In this document: positions 1 to 7,587 of the stretch, piece by piece
How positions within the stretch are numbered: position 1 is the first letter of the stretch
How the letters are laid out: every line of letters starts with the position of its first letter
Assembly (NCBI GenBank): GCA_028694115.1
Contig: JAQUUB010000138.1
Span: forward strand, 1 to 10,362
Length of the DNA stretch: 10,362 bases
Reading direction: 5' to 3'
Source: Lachnospiraceae bacterium
Lineage (GTDB): Bacteria > Bacillota_A > Clostridia > Lachnospirales > Lachnospiraceae
The notes under the pieces: model-generated
Told to the model about the DNA's origin: nothing
Databases searched by the model: none
The model's input: the letters and a program-made list of their open reading frames with translations, nothing else
Made by a program: the position numbers and the translations under genes

Positions 1-3000
1 TCAACAGTTTTTAATGTATTTATGGCTTCTATATTTCCACTTCCACGCTTATAGCTGTCTCCAGTTAAAGCTTCCCAGTCAGACGAATAGGAAAAATCAA
101 TTCCAGGATTATTTTGAATGTGATCTGTTTCCGAAACAGACGATTCTACTGATTTATTTTCTATGGTTTCTGATTGATCAATAGAATTACTTTCTGTTTG
201 ATCTACTGTTTCTTCTGTCGGATCAGTTCTTCCAGATACTGTATTATTGATATTAATATCTGATACAGCTCCTACCCCTTCTTCTGCTTTGTTCATTGCA
301 CCAAGTGAAATATTCTCATATTTATTTGCTAATGCAAGCATAATTGTAAGTGTAAATTCTTCAAATGTTACACTCATATAATTACTGTATCCTAGCCATC
401 TGTCCGTTTCTATGTAGTTTGACGGAAAACAATGTACATCTAATACATTTGAATTGAATCGTGTTTGAACGCTATAACTTATTCCATATCTGTAATAATC
501 ATATCCTTTCAGATAATATGTTTTATCTTCATTCCTTTTAAACAGTTCATACAGATATGTTTCTTTTTCTTCTTTGGTAATCTGAGAATCAGATAAATAG
601 GCTAATACATCCGAAGTAAAAACAGTATTATTTTGAAGAAAAACTGATCCAAGTGCTTCCAACAATTCCCTTCTATCCGCTTCCTGCATAATATCATAAT
701 TAAGATTTCTTTCTCTCTCTAGTTCCTGGTTAAAATTATGATAAGCTAAAATTCTTTCATCTTTATCCTGCTTCCACTGTGGATATGTTTCTTTTTCGCC
801 AGCAAGAAATAATTTATCTGCTTTCACATAATTGCAAAGACGCTGCGCTATTTCAGAATAAGTAAACTCTCTTTCTATAACAGCTTCTGTTCTTTGTCTT
901 TTCCCAATAGTGATTTTATATCCCTTTGCATTATAATCATAATTGTATCCTTGGTATCCTCCTCCACCTATTCCAAAATGAGATTTTAAAAGTCCAATCA
1001 CTTGTTTTACATTTGTTCCATCTTCTGATGCTTCAAATATTTCTCTACGAAAACGCACCCCATAGATGCTTGCACCAAATAGACGAATAGACTCATCCAA
1101 TGCATCATTTGTCACAAACGTTGGTACAAGAACGTCCAGATTATCTGGTAAATTAAATTGATGTCTACCACTTAAATATGCCTCTAAATGCTCAACTCGT
1201 TCATACGTACACGCATATCTCCATCCTCTTTCCAATTCCCCTGCTTTATGCCTTTTCCACAATTCTTTTGCATATGATAAAATCTCTGCAGATTTATCCG
1301 GATCTTGTATATATGCTCTCATAGAATCTTCTGCAGATGGGAAAATATGTCCTGTTGTTTTTAAAGGTTCTGGCAGTTCATACTTTTCTCTATCAAATCC
1401 ATCAAAAAAGTAATAAAGTATATCTGTAATGGTTGTATTTTCATCATATTTTGCTGCTATAATTTCTGTTGGTGCATCTATGTACCTATTTTCTTCAATT
1501 AGTGTATAAACTCTGCTTTCCACATCCTCCCATGAGATTTCCATAGTCGGATTATCTCTACTTTCTTTTCCATGCGAAAGCAGCATACCTCTTTCTTTAT
1601 CATAAAAAACACTAATATCCCTTCCGTCCACGGTAAAGCCTAATGCTGCTCCACTATAATGCCTTTTAATGGTATCTATCGCATCATCAATTACAATATC
1701 ATCCCAATGAGTAGAATAGAAATTAAAAACCGCATATTTAGCCCCCAGTTCATAGCCTGATACACCCACACAAAGAATCTGTTCAATAAGTTCATTAGAA
1801 AAGCGATTAGAAATATCTGTTCTTCGAATTTCAGAATGTTCTGTCATATCAATATTACTGGCTGCTACATCAATATTGCTTCTATTTTTCATATAGCTGA
1901 ATAAATCAATTTGACTATTCTCGTTTTGTGATTCTTCTGTTGTTAAAATGTCAGCGGTCTGTAAAGGATCTCCTGGCTCACTACTTCCATTATCTCCTTC
2001 GAGATTGTCGTTTCCGCCTTCATTCTGTTCAGGAAGTCCATTTCCCATATATTCTGTTTTTTCTGCTGTTTCTCCTGCATTATCTCGAATTTTTCTTTCG
2101 CTTCCTGCACCCGCTGATCCAACAGAATCTCCATCTGACCGTTGTTCAATAGAATTGGTATCTGTTCCGGATAATTTGTTATCAGATATTCCGCTATCAT
2201 TCTGGCCCACATCGGTCTTTGGGCTAAGATTTTCTCCATCCCTTGGTATAGTTCTACCCTCTGTAACCCCAACTCCTTCAGTGCTTCCTCTTCGGTCAGA
2301 TTCTGCATTTTCTTCTGTTCCTCGCTCTGCACTGTTTGATTGTCCATTGTCGCTTCCATTTCCATGATTAAATCGTTGATCATTTTTCATTCTCCTTTTT
2401 TCGTTAATCACAAACTGTGATACAAATCTCAATTCCTTACAAGAAGTAAGTTGTACTGCTTTCATACATTTTGATAGAAATTCAGCATTTACGCTACTAT
2501 CTTCATTCACAAAATACTGCTGATAGCAAACAGCGGTATCTTCTTTCATAGAATAATCAAGATTACATCTATTACACAGTATCTTTAAACTGCAATCGGT
2601 AATCAATCTGTGTATGTTCCAGCGCTTTTCAATATCATCATCAAACCATAAATCTTTATCATAATTCAGCGAATAATTTGTTACTTCTTCAAATAACATA
2701 TCATATAAATATTCCAGGTTATCTTCTTTTCCCTTTTTTGATTTACGATATAACGCCATAAGATTGTCCATAATCTCTGGAGTCATAGTCCATGTTTTGA
2801 TTTTTCTTCCTTTAGTATCACTAATATCGAAAATGAAATCAGAATAATTTGCATATGGGCTTAACATATCAAAGGGATAGACTGCAATACCTGTGTTCTG
2901 CATTGGAAAGCGTCCCATCTTCTTCCAACCATCAAAACCAGAAATAAATGTTGCATCCGGCTTTTGATTATATACTGCAAATATATTTTCTATTGTCATT

Positions 3001-3110
3001 TGATAAATATTGCCCGTACCACAAAACTTCACAAAATCGTAAAATGCTTCATTTGTATTTAAAGACTGTATTGTTTCGCTGACACTTTTTTCAAGATTTT
3101 CTATTCTCAA
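1..3110 (-). CDS. N-terminal part of a giant DarB-like helicase/N6-methylase protein of conjugative elements (runs off left edge)
   Basis: A single open frame of 1036 codons runs from a TTG at 3110 to the window edge without a stop. The TTG follows GGAGG (3124-3120) by 9 bases and overlaps the topB stop as TTGA. An in-frame TGA lies a few codons upstream and no ATG or GTG comes between. Residues about 35-110 (RPDA-like NQKPDATF, GRFPM, FDISDT) match my recollection of the N-terminus of giant ICE proteins annotated as DEAD/DEAH or SNF2 helicase plus N6-methylase, related to phage P1 DarB antirestriction protein. Residues about 241-395 form a D/G/E/N/S-rich linker. Two alpha/beta modules follow, at about 438-540 (ISWEDVESRV, EENRY) and 663-767 (LLKSHFGIGGGG, then a KGY motif). 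A second acidic linker leads to GNIEAINTLKTV, the usual run-in to the methylase core, which lies outside the window. An in-cell role in protecting transferred DNA is inferred from DarB. Confidence 0.85.
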   Translation of the reverse strand, partial: MRIENLEKSVSETIQSLNTNEAFYDFVKFCGTGNIYQMTIENIFAVYNQKPDATFISGFDGWKKMGRFPMQNTGIAVYPFDMLSPYANYSDFIFDISDTKGRKIKTWTMTPEIMDNLMALYRKSKKGKEDNLEYLYDMLFEEVTNYSLNYDKDLWFDDDIEKRWNIHRLITDCSLKILCNRCNLDYSMKEDTAVCYQQYFVNEDSSVNAEFLSKCMKAVQLTSCKELRFVSQFVINEKRRMKNDQRFNHGNGSDNGQSNSAERGTEENAESDRRGSTEGVGVTEGRTIPRDGENLSPKTDVGQNDSGISDNKLSGTDTNSIEQRSDGDSVGSAGAGSERKIRDNAGETAEKTEYMGNGLPEQNEGGNDNLEGDNGSSEPGDPLQTADILTTEESQNENSQIDLFSYMKNRSNIDVAASNIDMTEHSEIRRTDISNRFSNELIEQILCVGVSGYELGAKYAVFNFYSTHWDDIVIDDAIDTIKRHYSGAALGFTVDGRDISVFYDKERGMLLSHGKESRDNPTMEISWEDVESRVYTLIEENRYIDAPTEIIAAKYDENTTITDILYYFFDGFDREKYELPEPLKTTGHIFPSAEDSMRAYIQDPDKSAEILSYAKELWKRHKAGELERGWRYACTYERVEHLEAYLSGRHQFNLPDNLDVLVPTFVTNDALDESIRLFGASIYGVRFRREIFEASEDGTNVKQVIGLLKSHFGIGGGGYQGYNYDYNAKGYKITIGKRQRTEAVIEREFTYSEIAQRLCNYVKADKLFLAGEKETYPQWKQDKDERILAYHNFNQELERERNLNYDIMQEADRRELLEALGSVFLQNNTVFTSDVLAYLSDSQITKEEKETYLYELFKRNEDKTYYLKGYDYYRYGISYSVQTRFNSNVLDVHCFPSNYIETDRWLGYSNYMSVTFEEFTLTIMLALANKYENISLGAMNKAEEGVGAVSDININNTVSGRTDPTEETVDQTESNSIDQSETIENKSVESSVSETDHIQNNPGIDFSYSSDWEALTGDSYKRGSGNIEAINTLKTV
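1943..2383 (-). CDS. TnpV-like protein, overprinted inside the giant gene
   Basis: A 146-residue frame lies wholly within the linker of the giant gene, shifted by one base from it. Its ATG at 2383 follows AAGGAG (2397-2392) by exactly 8 bases, an ideal spacing. The C-terminal half fits the TnpV family (named after Tn4451 tnpV) as I remember it: LLNNGQMEILL (78-88) corresponds to LLTSGKLNxYL, EAKEKFE (94-100) to QAEERFE, FLNRM (117-121) to WVGRMNN, and EVVSQEILY (133-141) to EIVNKEIIY. TnpV is a small element-encoded protein of poorly known function, sometimes suggested to act like an excisionase. The charged, glutamine-rich helical look and normal amino-acid usage argue against a chance frame. 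The main alternative is that it is only a by-product of the linker's composition. Confidence 0.7.
   Translation of the reverse strand: MINDLIMEMEATMDNQTVQSEEQKKMQNLTEEEALKELGLQRVELYQGMEKILAQRPMWARMIAEYLITNYPEQIPILLNNGQMEILLDQRVQEAKEKFEIMQEKQQKKQNIWEMDFLNRMKAETTISKEIMEVVSQEILYRPLTF
2392..2397 (-). promoter_or_regulatory. Internal ribosome binding site for the TnpV-like gene
   Basis: AAGGAG sits inside the giant coding sequence. It is 1 base from an in-frame giant ATG (2390), which is too close to use, and 8 bases from the ATG of the other frame (2383), which is optimal. It therefore marks initiation of the overprinted TnpV-like protein rather than an internal start of the giant protein. Confidence 0.65.
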
Positions 3111-6100
3111 TACTGTTCTCCTCCATCTTTTGGTTTTTCAGGAAATAAAAATCCTACTTTCTTCGCTTCTTTATCTATAACAAGATTGGCACTAAATAAT
3201 TTTCTTGTTTTTGGACTAAAGAATCCATTGATAACATCTGATTTTCCATATACGAGCAGCTTCTGTATCTGATTATCCGCTACTGGTACTGATGCAATCG
3301 TTGTATTCAGACTAAATCCACATTCACAATAGTAACTAGATTTACCTTTATATAGCTTTTTAGAACAAGTTGGGCATGAATACGATGAAAGTTCTCTACT
3401 TTCTTCTCGTCCTGGAAATTCAAATCCAATAGTTTTAAGTTCACTATTCCATTTCAAATATGCTGAAAATGGCTTTTTACCTTTTTCTTTTGGCTTAAAT
3501 CCCTCAATCAAATCTGTTTTTCCAAGTTCCAATAGTTTTCTTAGCTGTATTTCATCTAGCATTACTCCTGCAATAGCACCAAGATAAAATTGACAGCCTT
3601 CTGTTTTATTTACTCTTTTACTACAACAATAACCAAATTTATTTTTTAATAAGGGATTCCCACAAACAGGGCATTTTACAGCTATTTCAATCGGTTTATT
3701 TTCATCAAAAACTAACTCAATTCTTTTTTCTGAAGCATTCCATTTTAAATGTGCATCAAAAGGTACTTTGTCACTATTTTTGAATGAAATAAGTTCGGTT
3801 TCCATACCACCTAGAATTGACTTTAATTCCTTTTCCTTAATTGTATGTCCCATAAAATTCCCTGCAAAAAAAGAACATCCATCTTTTTCCGCTATCCGTT
3901 TTTCCTGCGATTTATAATTTTCACATTTGAATCCATAACTTGTAGCAAGAATACGTCCATTACATATAGGGCAATAATAATCTGTTCTAAGATCTTCTTT
4001 TTCAGGAAATTTAAACTTGATTAAATTGTCTTTGTCCAGAATAAGAAATGCATCAAACTTTGTTCCCTCTTTATTTTTAAATCCGCTCAACAAATCTGTT
4101 TGTCTGGCCGTTAGTAACTGTTCCAGTATTTTCTCGGAGATCATCTTTCCTGCGATTTTTCCTACCCAAAAACTACACCCGTTTTCTCGATCTATATAAT
4201 CCTCACATTTAAAATAATTACCTTGTTTCTGAATCTTTTTACCACATACAGGACACTTATATTTTGTATTTTCCCATGGCATATTTGTTACTTCAAATTC
4301 AATTTTTTTAATTGAATTATTCCATGTAAGATATGCTGCAAAAGGCTTGTTTTTCTGGGATATAAAATCATAAAACGGTCCTACTTTGCCTTTGTTTAAT
4401 AATGTTGCTAACTCATTGGTCAATAATCGATGTCCTACTACATCACCGCCAACCGAAAAATTGCATCCTTCGTTTTTACTGATATTTGCCTTACACTTAA
4501 ATCCCCACGCAGTTGTTTCTACTTCTTTTCCACATAAAGGACATTTAATTTTTGTATTCCATGCATCAAATTCTTTATATTCTGTTTGAATATAGTTTGT
4601 TGCAAGTGAATAGATTTTCTGTTTAACCTGGTCCCTGTTACTCATTCCACTTTGCTTAATATCATCACATTTTTTTCTTATATATTCATAAAACTCTGCT
4701 TCAAATACTTTTCGGGAAATACTTCCTTCTGATATTTTTTCTAGGTTCATTTCCCATTCTGCTGTAATCTCCGGAGATAACAAGTCAGGTATAGACAAAT
4801 CTACTACTTCATAAACCATTTCTCCAAAATTTGTCGGTGTCAAAATCTGCTTTGATGCATTCAAGTTAATATAGTTTAACCGAATAAGTTTTTCTATAAT
4901 TTCTGCTCTAGTAGCACTGGTACCTATTCCATTTGATTTTATTTGCTCCCTTAATTCATCATCTTCAATAAAATTTCCTGCATTTTCCATCACTATTACC
5001 ATAGAACCAGAGGTATATCTTTTTGGGGGAGCTGTAGCACCTTTTTTAGTAGAAAATGCTGCTTCATATGTATTTCCTTTGCAAAGCATTGATATATTAT
5101 TTGCATTATCCTTTTGCACTGATATGTCTTCCGGCATTCCAAGTACTTCATAAAATCCTGCACTTAACAATACTTTACTCATACCTACGAATAATTCTTT
5201 ATTTGACGTTGCCTCAAATTTGATATGTTCAAATTCAGCAGCCGGATAAAATACTGCCAAGAATCTGCGTACAATCATTTCATAAACTGATTTTTCTCTT
5301 TGTGTCAGTTCTTTTACAATTCGACCTGTTGGAATGATAGCATAATGATCTGTAATCTTGCTATCATCAATGTATTTCCCTTCCATATGATAATTCCGTG
5401 TTTCTATATGCTCTACAAAAGAGGAAAAAGATCCATTTTTTAACCCTGTCAGATTCTTTTTTATCTCTTTTGCTACAGCCGATGATATTACTCTCGCATC
5501 TGTTCTCGGATATGTAGTGATTTTTTTCTCATACAATGATTGAGCTATCGAAAGAGTTTCAGATGGTGAAATATGCAACACTTTCGTACATTCGCTTTGC
5601 AGCTCCGCTAAATTAAAAAGTAATGGTGCATTTTTCTTTTCGACACGTTTTTCCAATGATTGAATAACTATTTTGTCTTCCAAACTATCTATTAGTTCCA
5701 ATGCATCTTTTTCCTGGTTAAAACCAAACTCGGAATATAATTTAGGAGAATTGTAATATGCACTTTTTTCTGTTACTCTCCATTCTCCCTCTATTTCATT
5801 TCCGGCAACACTCATAGTTGCTTTTATTCTGAAAAAGTCTTTGACTTTAAATTTTCTTATTTCACGTTCACGATTTACAATCATACCTAATACACATGTC
5901 ATAACACGCCCCACAGAAATAGGCACATGCTTCTTTTGTCCCGATCCAGTATTTAGCATTGTTGAGTACAACACTGATAATAATCTGGAAAAGTTTATAC
6001 CAATTAGGAAATCTGCAATAGCTCTCATATAGCCTGCATCAGACATATTTTCATACTCTTTAATAGATTTTGCTTCTGCAACACCTCTCAAAATTTCTTC

Positions 6101-6517
6101 CTCTGTTTGAGAATCTATCCATACAACTTTTTCTTCTGCAGATGGATTATGTCCTGCCAGCATTCGCACAAGCATTTGGATATAAAGGCCTTCTCGCCCT
6201 GCATCACCTGCATAATAAATCGCTGAAATATCATTCCTGTTATACAATGCTTTCACAATATTAAATTGCTTTATTGTGGCAGAAATCGTTTCATACCGAA
6301 ATTTATCTGGTATAAATGGTAATGTTTCTAATTTCCATTCTTTTAAGGCTACATCATACTTTTCTGGATAAGAAAGTGTAACAAGATGTCCTACTGTCCA
6401 CGTAACAATCCAATCATCATTTTCAATGTACCCGGAGCTAGCTTTGCTATTTACTTTTAATACTTTTGCGTATTCCTGTGCCACTGATGGCTTTTCTGCA
6501 ATAATTATTCTTTTCAT
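3107..6517 (-). CDS. topB: Type IA DNA topoisomerase III, mobile-element type with five C-terminal zinc-ribbon repeats
   Basis: This 1136-residue enzyme cuts and rejoins one DNA strand to relax or decatenate DNA, probably during conjugative replication or transfer. The TOPRIM domain starts at once with IIIAEKPSVAQ and carries DAGREG at about 105-110. The conserved GRVMTCVLGMIVNRE lies at about 203-217, and the active-site tyrosine is Y336 in TTYPRTD. GIGTSATRAEIIEKL marks the end of the core. From about residue 657 there are five tandem repeats (starts near 657, 753, 847, 947 and 1046). Each has a CPxC zinc-ribbon pair, two further cysteines, and a tail such as GFKPKEKGKKPFSAYLKW, typical of the topoisomerase C-terminal repeat. 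The protein is longer than ordinary TopB (about 700 residues). The ATG at 6517 is chosen because GGAGG lies 8 bases upstream; an earlier in-frame ATG at 6553 falls inside the terminator hairpin. Confidence 0.95.
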   Translation of the reverse strand: MKRIIIAEKPSVAQEYAKVLKVNSKASSGYIENDDWIVTWTVGHLVTLSYPEKYDVALKEWKLETLPFIPDKFRYETISATIKQFNIVKALYNRNDISAIYYAGDAGREGLYIQMLVRMLAGHNPSAEEKVVWIDSQTEEEILRGVAEAKSIKEYENMSDAGYMRAIADFLIGINFSRLLSVLYSTMLNTGSGQKKHVPISVGRVMTCVLGMIVNREREIRKFKVKDFFRIKATMSVAGNEIEGEWRVTEKSAYYNSPKLYSEFGFNQEKDALELIDSLEDKIVIQSLEKRVEKKNAPLLFNLAELQSECTKVLHISPSETLSIAQSLYEKKITTYPRTDARVISSAVAKEIKKNLTGLKNGSFSSFVEHIETRNYHMEGKYIDDSKITDHYAIIPTGRIVKELTQREKSVYEMIVRRFLAVFYPAAEFEHIKFEATSNKELFVGMSKVLLSAGFYEVLGMPEDISVQKDNANNISMLCKGNTYEAAFSTKKGATAPPKRYTSGSMVIVMENAGNFIEDDELREQIKSNGIGTSATRAEIIEKLIRLNYINLNASKQILTPTNFGEMVYEVVDLSIPDLLSPEITAEWEMNLEKISEGSISRKVFEAEFYEYIRKKCDDIKQSGMSNRDQVKQKIYSLATNYIQTEYKEFDAWNTKIKCPLCGKEVETTAWGFKCKANISKNEGCNFSVGGDVVGHRLLTNELATLLNKGKVGPFYDFISQKNKPFAAYLTWNNSIKKIEFEVTNMPWENTKYKCPVCGKKIQKQGNYFKCEDYIDRENGCSFWVGKIAGKMISEKILEQLLTARQTDLLSGFKNKEGTKFDAFLILDKDNLIKFKFPEKEDLRTDYYCPICNGRILATSYGFKCENYKSQEKRIAEKDGCSFFAGNFMGHTIKEKELKSILGGMETELISFKNSDKVPFDAHLKWNASEKRIELVFDENKPIEIAVKCPVCGNPLLKNKFGYCCSKRVNKTEGCQFYLGAIAGVMLDEIQLRKLLELGKTDLIEGFKPKEKGKKPFSAYLKWNSELKTIGFEFPGREESRELSSYSCPTCSKKLYKGKSSYYCECGFSLNTTIASVPVADNQIQKLLVYGKSDVINGFFSPKTRKLFSANLVIDKEAKKVGFLFPEKPKDGGEQY
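3118..3124 (-). promoter_or_regulatory. Ribosome binding site deciding the TTG start of the giant gene
   Basis: GGAGGAG lies inside the last codons of topB. GGAGG ends 9 bases before the TTG at 3110. The next in-frame ATG (2999-2997, residue 38) has no purine-rich site before it and would remove part of the conserved N-terminus, so the TTG is preferred. The TTGA overlap suggests translational coupling to topB. Confidence 0.7.
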
Positions 6518-6525
6518 GATACACA

Positions 6526-6530
6526 CCTCC
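6526..6530 (-). promoter_or_regulatory. Ribosome binding site deciding the topB start
   Basis: GGAGG ends 8 bases before ATG 6517 and directly abuts the T-run of the upstream terminator. It fixes the start at MKRIIIAEKPS, which matches the family N-terminus. Confidence 0.85.
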
Positions 6531-6574
6531 AAAAAAGGCGCTGAAATACTCACTGTTTAAGAGTAATCAGCGCC
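6531..6574 (-). terminator. Intrinsic terminator or attenuator between the DUF5688 gene and topB
   Basis: On the transcribed strand GGCGCTGA (6574-6567) pairs perfectly with TCAGCGCC (6544-6537). An inner stem TACTC/GAGTA closes a 9-base loop, and TTTTTT (6536-6531) follows directly. The hairpin begins 14 bases after the DUF5688 stop. The T-run touches the topB GGAGG, leaving no room for a promoter between them, so topB must be transcribed through this site. That suggests partial readthrough, attenuation or antitermination. Confidence 0.85.
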
Positions 6575-6588
6575 TGCAATGATTTTTA

Positions 6589-7587
6589 TTATCTGCCTGC
6601 TCCATTTCTTATTTGACTAGCCTGAAGCTCTTCCTGTCTCTGTTTTTCCTGATCTGCTCGGTATAATTCATGTCTGGCATAATCATATTTATAGACATGA
6701 TCTGATAGTCTGTCCTGTGGTTGTACCTGCGTTGCGTTTACTTCCTGTACCATTGCTTCCAGTGTTGAAACATTCATATCATCAGTAGCTTTTACACATA
6801 ACACTTCATGTGTAGAGGATGGCAAAATATAGAAATCGGACTGTATCGTTTCACGTACCTTATCCATAGCTTTTTCATTAATTAATTCAGCAGCCCCATT
6901 GAGTTTTTGTTGATTTGTAAGTACAAACATTCCCTCATCTTCTAACATTTCCTGATCTTCTAAGTCAACTGGTATAACTCCCATCATTTCAGCATTTTCT
7001 TTTCCCATCATTTCGATCATCACTTGTGTCATTCCCATAAATGAATATGGCATAAGTGTTTCCATATTATCTTTTGCAGTATGTTCGAGTACTTCTGCAG
7101 AAGTTCCCCACATATCAGCCATTTCTTTTGTAATAGCTATTGTTTGAGAACCTTCATCTTTTGAATCAAGAAGAATTGCATATGTAACTGCCAGATCTGC
7201 TTTAACTGTATATATCTTATCCGACAAATACTCATCATTATCTTCAATTCCAACCACTTTTGGTACAATTCTGCCTGATACATTTTCAAAATCTCTGATA
7301 TAATCCAAATCAAATGACTGTGTCATGGCATTGTCCGTAAAAATTGTTGCAATTCTAGTCATAATAATAGATAAAGATGCATCTTCATTTTCATAAGAAG
7401 AAAAATAATCCTTCAAATAAATTGTAGGTGCAATATTAACATTCTCTGGTTTAATAGTAATTCCATCCACGGTTTCATTATTTTTCTTCACTGGAATAAT
7501 GTCTACTTTAGAAGATTTGAATTTTTCTGGAAGGAATTCAGAGATATGTGTTTTTACATACTCCAAAAATTCATCATAACTAAGCAT
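6589..7587 (-). CDS. DUF5688 family protein, full length
   Basis: This 332-residue soluble protein has no signal peptide or membrane segment and its function is unknown. Conserved DUF5688-type features as I remember them are the start LSYDEFLEYV, then VDIIPVKKNN, APTIYLKDYFSSYE, a central VKADLAVTYAILLDS, and a C-terminal FVLTNQQKLNGAAEL...FYILPSSTHEVLCV...YKYDYARHELY. The ATG at 7587 is chosen because AAAGGAGG (7604-7597) precedes it by 9 bases. An in-frame ATG at 7719 would add 44 residues that are oddly rich in R, K, H and Q and overlap the small gene in another frame. The family is common in Firmicutes conjugative elements, usually near topB and the DarB-like gene. The C-terminus ends in a charged Q/E/R-rich tail. 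A terminator hairpin follows 14 bases after the stop. Confidence 0.85.
   Translation of the reverse strand: MLSYDEFLEYVKTHISEFLPEKFKSSKVDIIPVKKNNETVDGITIKPENVNIAPTIYLKDYFSSYENEDASLSIIMTRIATIFTDNAMTQSFDLDYIRDFENVSGRIVPKVVGIEDNDEYLSDKIYTVKADLAVTYAILLDSKDEGSQTIAITKEMADMWGTSAEVLEHTAKDNMETLMPYSFMGMTQVMIEMMGKENAEMMGVIPVDLEDQEMLEDEGMFVLTNQQKLNGAAELINEKAMDKVRETIQSDFYILPSSTHEVLCVKATDDMNVSTLEAMVQEVNATQVQPQDRLSDHVYKYDYARHELYRADQEKQRQEELQASQIRNGAGR

Noticed and set aside
1928..2367. Plus-strand open frames opposite the giant-gene linker, including one of 139 codons
   Set aside because: They are rich in S, P, F and L in the pattern of an antisense shadow of a D/G/E/N-rich coding region, have no family resemblance, and lie opposite two better supported minus-strand genes.
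4017..6264. Short plus-strand frames across topB
   Set aside because: They lie antisense to an unmistakable topoisomerase gene, and their products look like random F/S/L-rich translations.
6518..6553. A 12-residue N-terminal extension of TopB from the ATG at 6553
   Set aside because: That ATG lies inside the terminator hairpin without a ribosome site, whereas ATG 6517 has GGAGG at 8 bases and matches the family start.
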